A DNA stretch of 38,516 nt from an uncultured Saprospiraceae bacterium (GTDB lineage Bacteria; Bacteroidota; Bacteroidia; Chitinophagales; Saprospiraceae): contig CALIEI010000245.1 of NCBI GenBank assembly GCA_938022165.1, forward strand, positions 1 to 38,516, read 5' to 3'. Of the stretch, positions 8,981-19,100 are shown piece by piece. Below the pieces are notes generated by a model. It saw nothing but the letters and a program-made list of their open reading frames with translations. It did no database searches and was not told where the DNA came from. The first letter of the stretch is position 1. Each line of letters begins with the position of its first letter. The position numbers and the translations under genes were made by a program.

Positions 8981-10291
8981 ATGAAATTCCTTCCAACCAT
9001 TTTCATTTTTGCACTACTACTAACTGTACAAGTCAGCGGTGTAGGACAAACAAAAAATAAGGCTACCGTGATAGCAGCAGCTAAAAAGGTAGAACAACAA
9101 GTGATCAAATACCGTCACCATTTTCATAAGTATCCTGAATTGTCAAATAGAGAATTTAAAACTTCGGATCAGATCGTAAAATACCTAAAAGAGATGGGTT
9201 ATGCTCCGGATCAGGGAATGGCGCATACGGGTGTCGTGGCCGTGCTAGACTCGGGAAATCCTGGTCCTACTATCGGCTTGAGGGCCGACATAGATGGGCT
9301 ACCGGTAACAGAGCGAAATGACTTGGCCTACAAGTCGAATGAGACCTCTACTTATCAAGGTAATGACGTAGGCGTGATGCATGCATGTGGACATGATACC
9401 CATGTATCCATGCTCTTAGGCGTGGCGCAAGCTCTAATGAATATGAAAGACCAACTCAAAGGAAAAGTGGTTTTTGTTTTTCAACCTGCAGAAGAAGGAG
9501 CCCCTCCTGGTGAAGAAGGGGGAGCACAATTATTGATCAAAGAAGGCTTGATTCAAAAATATGGAATCGACGTTATGTTTGGTCAACACATATCATCACG
9601 TGATGAAATCGGACATATCTCCTATAAGTTTGGAGGCTTAATGGCAGCAGCTGATAGATTTGAAATAATAGTAAAAGGAGTGCAAGCACATGGTTCAAGG
9701 CCATGGTCAGGAGTAGATCCAATCGTAACCTCTGCACAAATCATAATGGGGCTACAGACTATAGTATCCCGTCAAACTGATTTAACTAAAGAGGCAGCAG
9801 TGATTACTGTAGGTGTGATTGATGGAGGAGTTCGAAATAATATCATTCCAGAGGAATGTAAAATGGTGGGTACTATACGTACGCTCGATACGGAGATGCA
9901 AGATATCATCCACGAAAAAATTCGCAAAACGGCTACTGCCATTGCGGAGTCTCAAGGGGCAGAAGTTGAAGTAATAATCGACAAGTATTGCCCAGTTACT
10001 TTTAATGATTTAGACCTCACTCGTCAGATGTTGCCATCATTATTTGAGGCAGCAGGCGAAGATAATGTCAGAGTGATTCCAGCGATAACTGGTGCAGAAG
10101 ATTTTTCATTTTATGCTAAAGAGGTACCTGCTTTATTTTACTTCGTTGGAGGTAGAGCACCTGGTGACAAGGCCCCTCATCCGCATCATTCACCAGATTT
10201 CATTGTTCATGATGAAGGTATGATCACCGGTGTCAAAGCATTATTGCAACTCACTTTAGACTATATGGATCATGCAGCTGCGGGTAGGTAA
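8981..10291 (+). CDS. Exported M20D-type amidohydrolase/metallopeptidase
   Basis: 436 residues from the ATG at 8981. Here the product starts with a clear signal peptide (MKFLPTIFIFALLLTVQVSG). Earlier in-frame starts fall inside an intergenic repeat and are rejected. Family landmarks are HHFHKYPELS near the mature N-terminus, GLRADIDGLPV, the metal-binding MHACGHDTH (His134, Cys136, His138, Asp139), QPAEEG (Glu171-Glu172) and the late HHSPDF. This set is typical of the M20D subfamily of aminoacylases, carboxypeptidases and amidohydrolases that cleave N-acyl or peptide amide bonds with a two-metal centre. The Cys in HACGHD is characteristic of that subgroup. The signal peptide places it in the periplasm or outside. 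It is divergent from a sodium:solute symporter. Exact substrate unknown. Confidence 0.9.
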   Translation: MKFLPTIFIFALLLTVQVSGVGQTKNKATVIAAAKKVEQQVIKYRHHFHKYPELSNREFKTSDQIVKYLKEMGYAPDQGMAHTGVVAVLDSGNPGPTIGLRADIDGLPVTERNDLAYKSNETSTYQGNDVGVMHACGHDTHVSMLLGVAQALMNMKDQLKGKVVFVFQPAEEGAPPGEEGGAQLLIKEGLIQKYGIDVMFGQHISSRDEIGHISYKFGGLMAAADRFEIIVKGVQAHGSRPWSGVDPIVTSAQIIMGLQTIVSRQTDLTKEAAVITVGVIDGGVRNNIIPEECKMVGTIRTLDTEMQDIIHEKIRKTATAIAESQGAEVEVIIDKYCPVTFNDLDLTRQMLPSLFEAAGEDNVRVIPAITGAEDFSFYAKEVPALFYFVGGRAPGDKAPHPHHSPDFIVHDEGMITGVKALLQLTLDYMDHAAAGR

Positions 10292-10368
10292 AATGAAGTC
10301 CAGGATATAAAGTGCAGGTTTAAGATAATTTTAGGCCTAAAAAGGCGTATTTATAAGTAGTAAGGAAC

Positions 10369-10376
10369 TATTTTTG
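10369..10376 (+). promoter_or_regulatory. -7 promoter element for the ferredoxin gene
   Basis: TATTTTTG matches the Bacteroidota TAnnTTTG element exactly, 40 nt before the ATG at 10416. No good -33 TTG is visible at the usual spacing. Its position argues against the longer frame starting at 10374, which would begin inside the element. Confidence 0.5.
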
Positions 10377-10415
10377 CAACTTCTTGTTGAATACGAAAAT
10401 AAAAGTGAATTTTTT

Positions 10416-10763
10416 ATGGCTATTATTATAACAGACGAATGCATTAACTGTGGAGCATGCGAGCCAGAGTGCCCCAACAATGCAATATATGAGGGAGGTG
10501 TAGAATGGGCCATCGCTGATGGAACAGGTGTAAAAGGTGCATATACGCTTGAAAACGGAACCGAAGTCGCTGCAGAGGATCAAAATGATCCTGTTGAAGA
10601 TGACTACTATTATATTGTTCCAGATAAATGTACAGAGTGCTGTGGGTTTCATGAAGAGCCTCAATGTGCTGCGGTCTGTCCGGTAGATTGCTGTGTGCCC
10701 GACCCTGAAAGAGAAGAAACCGAAGAGGTTTTACTAGCTAGAAAAGATAGATTACACTTGTAA
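10416..10763 (+). CDS. Two-[4Fe-4S] ferredoxin
   Basis: 115 residues from the ATG at 10416. The first cluster motif is [12 protein letters not shown] (Cys9, Cys12, Cys15, Cys19). The second is CTEC followed by eight residues and CAAVCP (Cys72, Cys75, Cys84, Cys88), with extra cysteines at 92-93. The CX2CX8CX3C form of the second motif is that of Allochromatium/Azotobacter-type low-potential 2[4Fe-4S] ferredoxins. The acidic insert between clusters (about residues 29-68) is long for a ferredoxin of this class. It acts as a cytosolic electron carrier, and its partners are not encoded nearby. It has its own promoter element and a strong terminator, so it is probably transcribed alone. Confidence 0.92.
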   Translation: MAIIITDECINCGACEPECPNNAIYEGGVEWAIADGTGVKGAYTLENGTEVAAEDQNDPVEDDYYYIVPDKCTECCGFHEEPQCAAVCPVDCCVPDPEREETEEVLLARKDRLHL

Positions 10764-10782
10764 TTCCTAAATATTTGATTTT

Positions 10783-10821
10783 AAAAGGAGGCCATTCTAC
10801 AGCAGTAGAATGGCCTCTTTT
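10783..10821 (+). terminator. Strong rho-independent terminator after the ferredoxin gene
   Basis: A 13-bp perfect stem (GAGGCCATTCTAC with GTAGAATGGCCTC) around an AGCA loop is flanked by an A-run and a TTTT run. This symmetry would also permit termination in the other direction. Confidence 0.9.
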
Positions 10822-10988
10822 CATTTAAAGAATCTGTTAATTAATAAAAGAAATATAAAAATTATCTAATATTTGCAACGCAGTCAGATCCTAACATATC
10901 TTGTTGTTGAGAAGACCTGACCCCTCTCCTCGTTAAAACCAGGCATCAACTATGTATGTCTGATCATTTTAAACGAAAATCTTATACT

Positions 10989-13900
10989 ATGCGCAAGCAC
11001 CACAACACAATCATTTCTAGATTAGTTACACTGGTATTCTTACTATCTCAAGTCTTTTTTCTACAAGCTCAATGTGATGACAATATAGCCAACTTCACAC
11101 TTTTGGGCAGACTGCAAAATAGTACTTACTATTTATCTAATGCCCCAGCTCAACCATCACAGGCGCAAAGTATCGCCATATCATTAGATGCTAATTTAGT
11201 ATCCATCAACTCTCAAGGAGAAAATGATTTTATTCAATCCATGATAGATGAGATGGTTTACATAGGTCTCAATGATGCGTCAAGTGAAGGCACTCTTAGA
11301 TGGGCAAGCAATGAAGCTGTCACTTACACAAACTACGACAATTGTAATTTTTGTAATGAAAATGATGCAGAAAATGACTACGCATTGATGCATCCATGGA
11401 ATGGTGGTTGGAGTTTCATGAATAGATGGAGTTCGAGAGGATTTATTATAGAGAAAACATGCGATGATTCTGGAGGTGGTTCTGGAGGTGGCAATAATAA
11501 TTGCAGCATAGAAAATATTTCGGGTTTTGATTTTCTTGGAGACTTTGAAAACTCGAACTACTACCTTTCGCAAGGTGAAACTACTGCTGCGAATGCAAAC
11601 AGTATTGCATCCTCATATAGAGGATATCTAGTGAATATAGGTAGTCTAGCCGAGAATCAGTTCCTTGAAGGCAAATTTGACGAAATGGTTCATATCGGCT
11701 TAAATGACGCAGATAATGAAGGCCAACTTAGATGGGCTGGAGGCACCAATAGTACTTTTAGAAACATTGACAATAATTGTGGTTTTTGTAATGATAATGA
11801 CGCAGAGAATGACTACGTACTGATGCACCCATGGAATGGAGAATGGAGTTTTACCAATAGATGGAGTCAGAGAAGATATATCATGGAGGTACCTTGCGAA
11901 GACGATGGAGGATCAAGTCTAAGTTATGAAAATTGTCCTGCAAACAGAGTGGTTCAACTACAACCAGGTCAAACTAGGACAATTGTTAATTGGACACCCC
12001 CTACACTCTTTAATACTTGCTTTGTAGGTATCGAATCAAATATTCAAACTTCTGGACCTATAAATGGAACAGATTTGCCCGCTGGTAACTATACTGTTCA
12101 ATATGCAGCAAGCAATGATTGCAATGATGAGGCTGTTTGTCAATTCACTATTGAAGTTAGAGCTCATGACAATGGCGGAAATGGAAATCTTTCATTTTTA
12201 AATTGTCCAACGGATAGAACAATACAAATTCCTGAAGGGCAATCTACTGCTTTTGTAAACTGGACTCCTCCATCTGTGAGTAGCTCTTGCAATCTTGGAG
12301 GTCTGTCTCTTGGTCTGATAAGTGGCCCTAACAATAACACATACCTTGGTGAAGGTCAATATGAAATACAATATCGTGCTTCCAATAATTGTGGTGATAT
12401 GATCATGTGTGAATTTACGATAAGTGTTATATCATCTGACAATACTTCATCACTAGCTGCTTTTTGCCCTATAACACAAGAAATAGAAATTCCATTAGGA
12501 GAAAGTACGCAAGCGATTGAGCTTGTACAGCCAGATGTAGAAAACGTTTGTGATATATCTGGATATAATCTTGAGCAGATTGCAGGTCCGACAGCTGGTA
12601 CTCAAGTATCCGCTGGCACCTACACCATAACATATCGAATAACAAACAATTGTAATGATGTAGCCTTTTGCTCATACAATGTGATTGTTTTCAATGAAAT
12701 TTTAACAACTTTAGAATATGCAAATTGTCCGTCTAATATCGTAATCCAAATACCAGAAAATCAATCTACTACTGTAGTAAATTGGACCCCTCCATCTTTA
12801 GTTACCAATTGTGCATCAGGGATTGCAAGTAATGTTATCACTGCTGGACCTGACAATAATTCCAGCCTAGGTCCAGGTGAGTATGTAGTACGCTATCAAG
12901 CGATGAACAATTGTGGTGATTTTGCTTTTTGTAGATTTGATATTGATATTCTTGCCACTGAATCTAACTCTTCACTAACGGTGGAGTGCCCGGGCGATCA
13001 ATCTTTTACAGTTAATTCTCCACCACTACCTCCAGTAGCTTTGTGGTTTTTCGAAAATCCGACATTTACAAACACCTGTACCGCTGATGATGGGCGAGTA
13101 AGTGTAAGCGGCCCCGGTCCTTTTAATCAAGGGTCCTCTTTAAGTGTGGGAAACTTTACACCTACTTTTACTGCTATTAATGCATGTGGAGATACAGCTA
13201 CTTGTTCATGGAATGTTACTGTGAATCCTTTTGTAGTAGTTCCTGGACCTTCATCTCTTGAGATTGAATGTCCTGAAGTACAAACTTTTGTTATACCAGA
13301 GGGACAATCAACTGTACGTGTGTTATATGTAGGCGCAAGCGTAACGAATGTATGTAATCTAGGAAACCATTCCAGCCAATTAATTGAAGGGTTGCAAAGC
13401 AATACTGATGTTGCCGCTGGAACATATACAGCACGATATAGAGTTACAAACCCATGTGGAGATGTAGAAGAATGTACGCTTGAAATAGTAGTTGTAAATG
13501 AAAGTACTGGTGGCAATGTAGACTATACGGCCAACGATCAGGTCACCCCATACACAGGTCTATTCAGACCGGGTACTAATGTAGGATATAATCCCCCATG
13601 GACTGATGAAGAGATGGCTGATTTAGCTGCTGGAAATCCAGCATTAGGTGTCGAAGGTATAGGCGCTAGGTCTATGCGTCCAGGACTATTCGATGTGATC
13701 ACTGCAGTATGGGGATACGATTTTAGACTCGATACTTATAAGCATTATAATAGTCTAGGACTGGATGACTTGACCATGATCGTTGGGTTTCCAGCAGACT
13801 GGCACCGTGATCAAACAGACTACTGTGGAAATGGTTTTAACTCATCAATGTTTAGAAATCTATACACAGATATTTGGGATGACGGTACTGATGGTACTCC

Positions 13901-15353
13901 CTATAATGATGAAAACTTCTATGCTGCATATCTGTATGAAGTAGTAAGTAGATATGGTGAGTACGTGAAGTTTTGGGAGATATGGAATGAGCCCGGCTTC
14001 GATTTGACTGGCAACAGAGGCTGGAGACCTCCAGGTGATCCTGCGGGCAACTGGTGGGATAATGATCCAGATCCTTGTGAATATATTTTGCGTGCACCGA
14101 TTGAACACTATGTTAGAACCTTACGCATCAGCTGGGAAATAATAAAAACCTTACAACCAGATGATTATGTAACTGTGGCAGGAGTAGGTTTTACCAGCTT
14201 TCTAGATGCTATACTGCGTAACACAGATGACCCGAATACGGATGGTGCCATCACTTCGGAGCACCCATTGAGAGGTGGAGCATATTTTGATGTGATGGGT
14301 TTTCACTCCTATCCGGACATCGATGGCTCAGTATATGAATTTGACAATAGTGGTCAGAGAATCTGGCATCGCCATTCAGATCGCGCCGCGCAAGGGATAA
14401 AACAAACCATGGATGACTACACCGACATTCTGGACAACTACGGATATGGAAATCAACACCCCCAAAAAGAATGGATCATTACCGAGATTAATGTACCTCG
14501 TCGTCCATTTAGACCAGACGCTATGTCCGGCGGTGAAGAGATGCAGGTCAATTACATTATAAAAGCGGTTGCGGTAGCCATGCAGAATGATGTAACTCAG
14601 ATGCACGTTTACAACCTTGGTGATCGTACCACAGAGGCAAATGCTGTGACAGAATTTGACCTTTATGGTTTACACCAGCGCCTAACGGATACCGAAGCCT
14701 ATACACAAGTACGAAATCTAGAAGCAACTGCATACCGTTCTGCGGCAGATTTTGTTTGGGGTTCTACCTATGATGCTAATAGAACCAGTCAAATGAATTT
14801 ACCGAGTAATTTAGATGGTGTAGCGCTTAGTCTACCAAACGGTAGATACAAATATATCCTATGGGCCAAGACGACTATAGATCAGTCTGAGGTAGCCAAT
14901 GGTACCTATAGCTTTCCTGCTAGCTTTGGTTACGGCCAAGTATTCCAGCGTACATGGAATTTTTCAGAAACGGATCAAGTAGTAGGCATATCAAGTAATA
15001 ATATAAACCTCACGGGTCGACCTATTTTCATAACAGAGACTGCTGATGATTCTGAATTACAAACTAGATTGAGTGATGAGGCTAAGCACCATTTGTCTGT
15101 TTATGATATACTTCCAAATCCTGCGGTAGATGAAATCAAACTGGTTTTAGAGTCTAAAGAATCTGACAATTATCTTATCCAGATCTATGATGCTACTGGA
15201 AAGTTGATGGAGCAAAGGACAACCTTTTTACAACGTGGATTCAGTGATGAACGTTTTGATATATCCAATTATGTTCACGGTATGTATTTCGTAGTTATCC
15301 AAGGTTCTCAGATGCGTTCTACAAAAGTGAAGTTTATCAAAGGTGAAAAATGA
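10989..15353 (+). CDS. Secreted lectin-HYR-glycoside hydrolase fusion with T9SS signal
   Basis: 1454 residues from the ATG at 10989, where a signal peptide starts; an upstream start at 10956 would bury it. Two C-type-lectin-like domains (about 35-158 and 172-303) share IGLND, LRWA and the NDAENDY...LMHPWNG block. Six HYR-like Ig-fold repeats follow (about 311-836), several with NCPxxR/VNWTPP and a Cys pair. Residues about 844-1324 look like a TIM-barrel glycoside hydrolase of clan A: KFWEIWNEP holds a candidate acid/base Glu1001, and WIITEIN a candidate nucleophile Glu1166, a typical separation for this clan. The T9SS domain (about 1368-1454) contains VYDILPNPAVDEIKL and ends VKFIKGEK. The protein probably binds and cleaves extracellular polysaccharide; substrate and GH family are not assigned. 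The stop codon TGA is the first three bases of a MITE-like element. Confidence 0.85.
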   Translation: MRKHHNTIISRLVTLVFLLSQVFFLQAQCDDNIANFTLLGRLQNSTYYLSNAPAQPSQAQSIAISLDANLVSINSQGENDFIQSMIDEMVYIGLNDASSEGTLRWASNEAVTYTNYDNCNFCNENDAENDYALMHPWNGGWSFMNRWSSRGFIIEKTCDDSGGGSGGGNNNCSIENISGFDFLGDFENSNYYLSQGETTAANANSIASSYRGYLVNIGSLAENQFLEGKFDEMVHIGLNDADNEGQLRWAGGTNSTFRNIDNNCGFCNDNDAENDYVLMHPWNGEWSFTNRWSQRRYIMEVPCEDDGGSSLSYENCPANRVVQLQPGQTRTIVNWTPPTLFNTCFVGIESNIQTSGPINGTDLPAGNYTVQYAASNDCNDEAVCQFTIEVRAHDNGGNGNLSFLNCPTDRTIQIPEGQSTAFVNWTPPSVSSSCNLGGLSLGLISGPNNNTYLGEGQYEIQYRASNNCGDMIMCEFTISVISSDNTSSLAAFCPITQEIEIPLGESTQAIELVQPDVENVCDISGYNLEQIAGPTAGTQVSAGTYTITYRITNNCNDVAFCSYNVIVFNEILTTLEYANCPSNIVIQIPENQSTTVVNWTPPSLVTNCASGIASNVITAGPDNNSSLGPGEYVVRYQAMNNCGDFAFCRFDIDILATESNSSLTVECPGDQSFTVNSPPLPPVALWFFENPTFTNTCTADDGRVSVSGPGPFNQGSSLSVGNFTPTFTAINACGDTATCSWNVTVNPFVVVPGPSSLEIECPEVQTFVIPEGQSTVRVLYVGASVTNVCNLGNHSSQLIEGLQSNTDVAAGTYTARYRVTNPCGDVEECTLEIVVVNESTGGNVDYTANDQVTPYTGLFRPGTNVGYNPPWTDEEMADLAAGNPALGVEGIGARSMRPGLFDVITAVWGYDFRLDTYKHYNSLGLDDLTMIVGFPADWHRDQTDYCGNGFNSSMFRNLYTDIWDDGTDGTPYNDENFYAAYLYEVVSRYGEYVKFWEIWNEPGFDLTGNRGWRPPGDPAGNWWDNDPDPCEYILRAPIEHYVRTLRISWEIIKTLQPDDYVTVAGVGFTSFLDAILRNTDDPNTDGAITSEHPLRGGAYFDVMGFHSYPDIDGSVYEFDNSGQRIWHRHSDRAAQGIKQTMDDYTDILDNYGYGNQHPQKEWIITEINVPRRPFRPDAMSGGEEMQVNYIIKAVAVAMQNDVTQMHVYNLGDRTTEANAVTEFDLYGLHQRLTDTEAYTQVRNLEATAYRSAADFVWGSTYDANRTSQMNLPSNLDGVALSLPNGRYKYILWAKTTIDQSEVANGTYSFPASFGYGQVFQRTWNFSETDQVVGISSNNINLTGRPIFITETADDSELQTRLSDEAKHHLSVYDILPNPAVDEIKLVLESKESDNYLIQIYDATGKLMEQRTTFLQRGFSDERFDISNYVHGMYFVVIQGSQMRSTKVKFIKGEK

Positions 15354-15537
15354 GTCCACTCCGAAAAGTCACGAAAGCACAATATGACTCTTTTGGCGAT
15401 ATTTTTCATTTTCTCAATCCACTGATGCCTGTGCGACTATAAATAGGCGTGCTCAGGCATCACTGAATTTCGAGAATAAAAAATCTCACTCAAAATAGCC
15501 CATTTTTTGCAATCCGCTACTTTCCAGAGTGGACTCA
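15351..15537 (+). mobile_element. MITE-like element, copy 2 (187 bp), overlapping the stop codon
   Basis: Same length and orientation as the copy at 2023-2209, with 5 substitutions. The terminal repeats are those of copy 1 with one further mismatch at the right end. A-runs flank both ends, so a short AAA target duplication is possible but not provable. It begins exactly at the TGA of the lectin/glycosidase gene and separates that gene from its terminator at 15574-15625. Both copies are followed by closely similar bases (ATGATAAATAG and AAATGATAATAG), which may reflect target preference. Confidence 0.8.
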
Positions 15538-15573
15538 AAATGATAATAGAGCATCAAAGCTAAGTAGTTGATT

Positions 15574-15625
15574 AAAAGCGCTTTTTGTACGTATTTATAC
15601 CGTATAAAAAGCGCTTTTTTCTTTT
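15574..15625 (+). terminator. Rho-independent terminator of the lectin/glycosidase gene
   Basis: A 13-bp perfect stem (AAAAGCGCTTTTT with AAAAAGCGCTTTT) around a loop of about 19 nt continues into a T/C run. It lies about 220 nt after the stop codon only because the MITE-like element sits between them. Confidence 0.8.
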
Positions 15626-15637
15626 CTAATAACATAA

Positions 15638-15775
15638 TTTGGGCGTGCCCTTTCAGGTCATGCTATCCATGACTCCACTGGCGTTTCGGTGCCTGCTAAC
15701 CCACCAGCTTAGTCGCGCACATATCGCTATCGCGATATTCATTCCTATCATTCACGCATTTTAAAAAAAGGATGG
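15638..15775 (+). repeat. Dispersed intergenic repeat, copy C (GGGCG family)
   Basis: It opens TTTGGGCGTGCCCTTTCAGG and includes GCTATCC, TTTCGGTGCC and the palindrome TATCGCTATCGCGATA. From memory, the GGGCGTGCC...GCTATCC pattern resembles common intergenic repeats of Flavobacteriia. It is GC-rich relative to its surroundings and non-coding. Boundaries are approximate. Confidence 0.55.
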
Positions 15776-15841
15776 ATTCTACCTGCTTTCGTTATAGCAA
15801 CAAAAAACATATAATAATTTCCTTAATATCTAATAAAACCA

Positions 15842-15849
15842 TATATTTG
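15842..15849 (+). promoter_or_regulatory. Candidate -7 element for the TPR/barrel operon
   Basis: TATATTTG matches TAnnTTTG exactly but would give a leader of about 255 nt, and no -33 TTG is seen. The stretch 15776-16112 contains no gene that I can support. Confidence 0.3.
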
Positions 15850-16112
15850 GACGTTGTGTAGTGGACGATAACTACTTCGTTTTCATCCTTTTTCATAACA
15901 TTATCTCATATCCGTTTAGATAATAGCACACACCTCTACACTTAAAACTTACATTAGGTATATACTCACGACGATTCTCTTGTGAGGGCATTGTATCAAG
16001 TGAGTGAATTTTACGTAAGAAAATTTGTAAAGTGAAGTGGATATCAGAGAATTAGGATTCATTTTTAGTTCATACTCCCGTTCTTAACTATCCGCTTCTT
16101 CAAGTAAAAATT

Positions 16113-19100
16113 ATGAGAAGTGTACTTTTATTGGTTATCCTAATTATGTCTTCAATGAGCATTATAGCTCAAGAAACGGCTCGTTACACTGAAATTAATA
16201 AAGCTTATAAAGCGGGAAATGATTTCTTTGAGAAAAATCTGTACGCGCAAGCTCAAAAAAGCTATGCAAAGGTACTTGAGTTGGAACGCCAGATTTCACA
16301 ACCTGAATGGATCGAAATCAAAATGCGATCCCAGCTCAATTATGCAAGATCTGCTGTTAGACTTGAACAGGAGAAAAGTGAAATGCTTATTCTTGATTTT
16401 GTAAAAGCCTATGCACCAGACCCAATAGCCAATGAAGCCATCCTTGAAGCAGCTACCTACTACTATAATCAGAAAGAATTTCAAAAGGCAATTGAATTTT
16501 ATGCTATGGTGGATATCAACAATCTTCCAGAAGCAGAAAGAAAGGATGTACTTTTTAAAAATGGTTATTCACTTTTTGTTAGACAAAAATGGGCAGCTTC
16601 CAAATCTTATTTTGAGAGATTGATAAATGAGCAAGATGTCTACTACTACCCTAGCAACTATTATCATGGTTTGACATTTTTCTACTTAGAGCAATATGAC
16701 AAAGCACTGAGAAGCCTAAAAAGAGCTGAAAAAACAAAAGTTTACAAAAGTCATATTCCTTACTATGTTGCTCAAATTTATTTTGCAGAGAAAAAATACG
16801 ATGAAGTAATTGCTTATGCAAAACCTCTATTGCAAAAAACGAGTGTAAAGAAAAAAAGAGAACTTACTCTTTTGATCGGACAGTCGTACTACGAAAAGCA
16901 GCAATATGAAAAAGCCCTTCCCTATTTAGAAAGGTACGCCGAGATAACTGAAAAGATGAGTGAAGAGACTTTCTATCAAATCGGTTACCTACAATACCAG
17001 TCTAGAAAGTATGCTGAAGCTATAGAAAACTTTAAAGAAGTAAGTAAAGTAAAAAGTGAATTGGGTCAAAACGCACTCTACTTACTTGGCGATTGTCATA
17101 CCAAACTTGATGAAAAAAATAATGCAAGAAACGCCTTTGCCGCAGCAGGAAGACTAGACTTCAATCCAGAAACAAAGCAAGACGCCAATTGGAATTATGC
17201 AAAGCTTTCTTACGAAATGAAATATGATACAGAAGCTATGGCGGTCTTCCAGAAGATACATGAAGGCGACAAGAAATATCTTGAAGCCCAAGATTACTTA
17301 AGTAAGATGTTTCTCAATACTAGAGACTATACAAAAGCACTTGCAGTGTTAGACGGAATAAAGAATCGCAATAGCCAGATGGAGGCTACTTATCAAAAAG
17401 TAACTTATTCCAAAGGAATAGAAATGTATAATGCAGGTAAGGTAGATGAAGCAGTAGCTCTTTTTGATAAGTCTCTTACTAGCAATGCTGATCCAGCAAC
17501 AAAAGCATTAGCCAATTATAGATTGGGTGATATCGCGCATAAAAATGGCGAACTTGAAAAGAGTACCAAGTATCTAAATGCTTATTTGAATAGCGCTAAC
17601 CCAAGTACAGTTCCTGAAGACGCTGCAGTCTACACGGCGAATTATACCCAAGGCTATAACTACCTCAAGCAAGAAAATTATACGCAAGCACTCTCCCACT
17701 TTAAGAAAGCGATCAGCGGCATAGAAGCTAATAAATCTCGAATTAGCAGTACATATATCAAAGATCAAGTATTAAATGATGCAAAGCTTAAAGCTGGTGA
17801 TTCTGCATTTAGATTGAATGACTACAACGCTGCATTGGGATACTATGATGATGTGATAAGATCTAATGACAAACCAAATCCATATGCATTATTCCAAAAG
17901 GCAAATGTAAAAGGCTTACAAGGCAACAGTACGGAAAAATTCCAAATGATGGCTTTGCTGGTAAGCGATTTTCCGGATTCAGAATTCGCAGACGATGCAT
18001 TGTATAGCATAGGCAAGGCCTATATCCAAGCTGGAGCTTTGAGTGATGCTGAAGCGCCTTTAGAACAATTACTCACAGAATACCCTAACTCAACCTTGTA
18101 TAATGCGGCTTTACTCAAATTAGGTTTGGCAACATATAATCAAGATAATTATGATGCAGCTACTAAGTTCTACAAAGAAGTATTCAAGCATAATCCAGAT
18201 AAGAAAGAAGCTGATCAGGCTTTGCTTGCATTAGAGGAAATTTATGTCCAAGACTTAGGCACCCCAAAAGAGTATGTTAAGTTTAGAAAATCAATCCCTG
18301 GATACAAGATTGATAATGCAGAACAAGAGGCACTTAGTTTTAGATCTGCTAAAACTGCTTATGCCAGTGCGCAGTATGATAGAGCCATTTCTTCGATGAT
18401 TTCATATCTGGAAGAATATCCAAATGGAGCCTATGCTATAGAGGGTAAGTATGTTTTAGGCGAATGCAAAGTGGTGCAAAAAGACTACGTCCAAGCCATG
18501 AAATACTACCAAGAAGTCATAGACAAAGGAAATAGTAAGTTCTATGCTAAGGCGCTTCGCAAGGCTGCTTTGATTGCATATAATTTTGACCAGAATTTTG
18601 TGAAATCTTATCAGCTGTACAGCAAACTTGAAGGCGTTGAAAGTGGTGAGAATAAGTTAGAAGCGCAGCTTAATGCATTGCGATCAGCTTACAAAATCAA
18701 CAATTCAGATGGTGTTTACTTTATGGCTTCCAAAATCGAACTCAACCCACTCGCCTCTCCTGATCAAAAAAGCATAGCTGCATTTTATCAAGGAAAGGTT
18801 AGCTATCAAAAGCAGGACTTCAATAAGGCAAGTGAAAATTTCAATAAGGTACTACGCAACATCAAGGAAGGAGAAATTGCTGCCGAATCAAGATACCTGA
18901 TTGCTGAAATATACTACAAGCAAGGCGCAATAGATCTTTCTAGAGGTATTGTAATGAAAGCGCACAAAGAAAGTGCAGGACAGGAATACTGGATAGCAAA
19001 GTCAATAATCCTCCTATCTGATATCCTGGTCAAGCAAGACGATTTGCTCAATGCAAAAGCTGCTCTTGAAGCCGTTGTTGAAAGTTATACAGAGTCTACG

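Noticed and set aside
12469-14606. Antisense reading frames inside the lectin/glycosidase gene
   Set aside because: They have no recognisable product and are explained by the strong coding signal of the plus strand.
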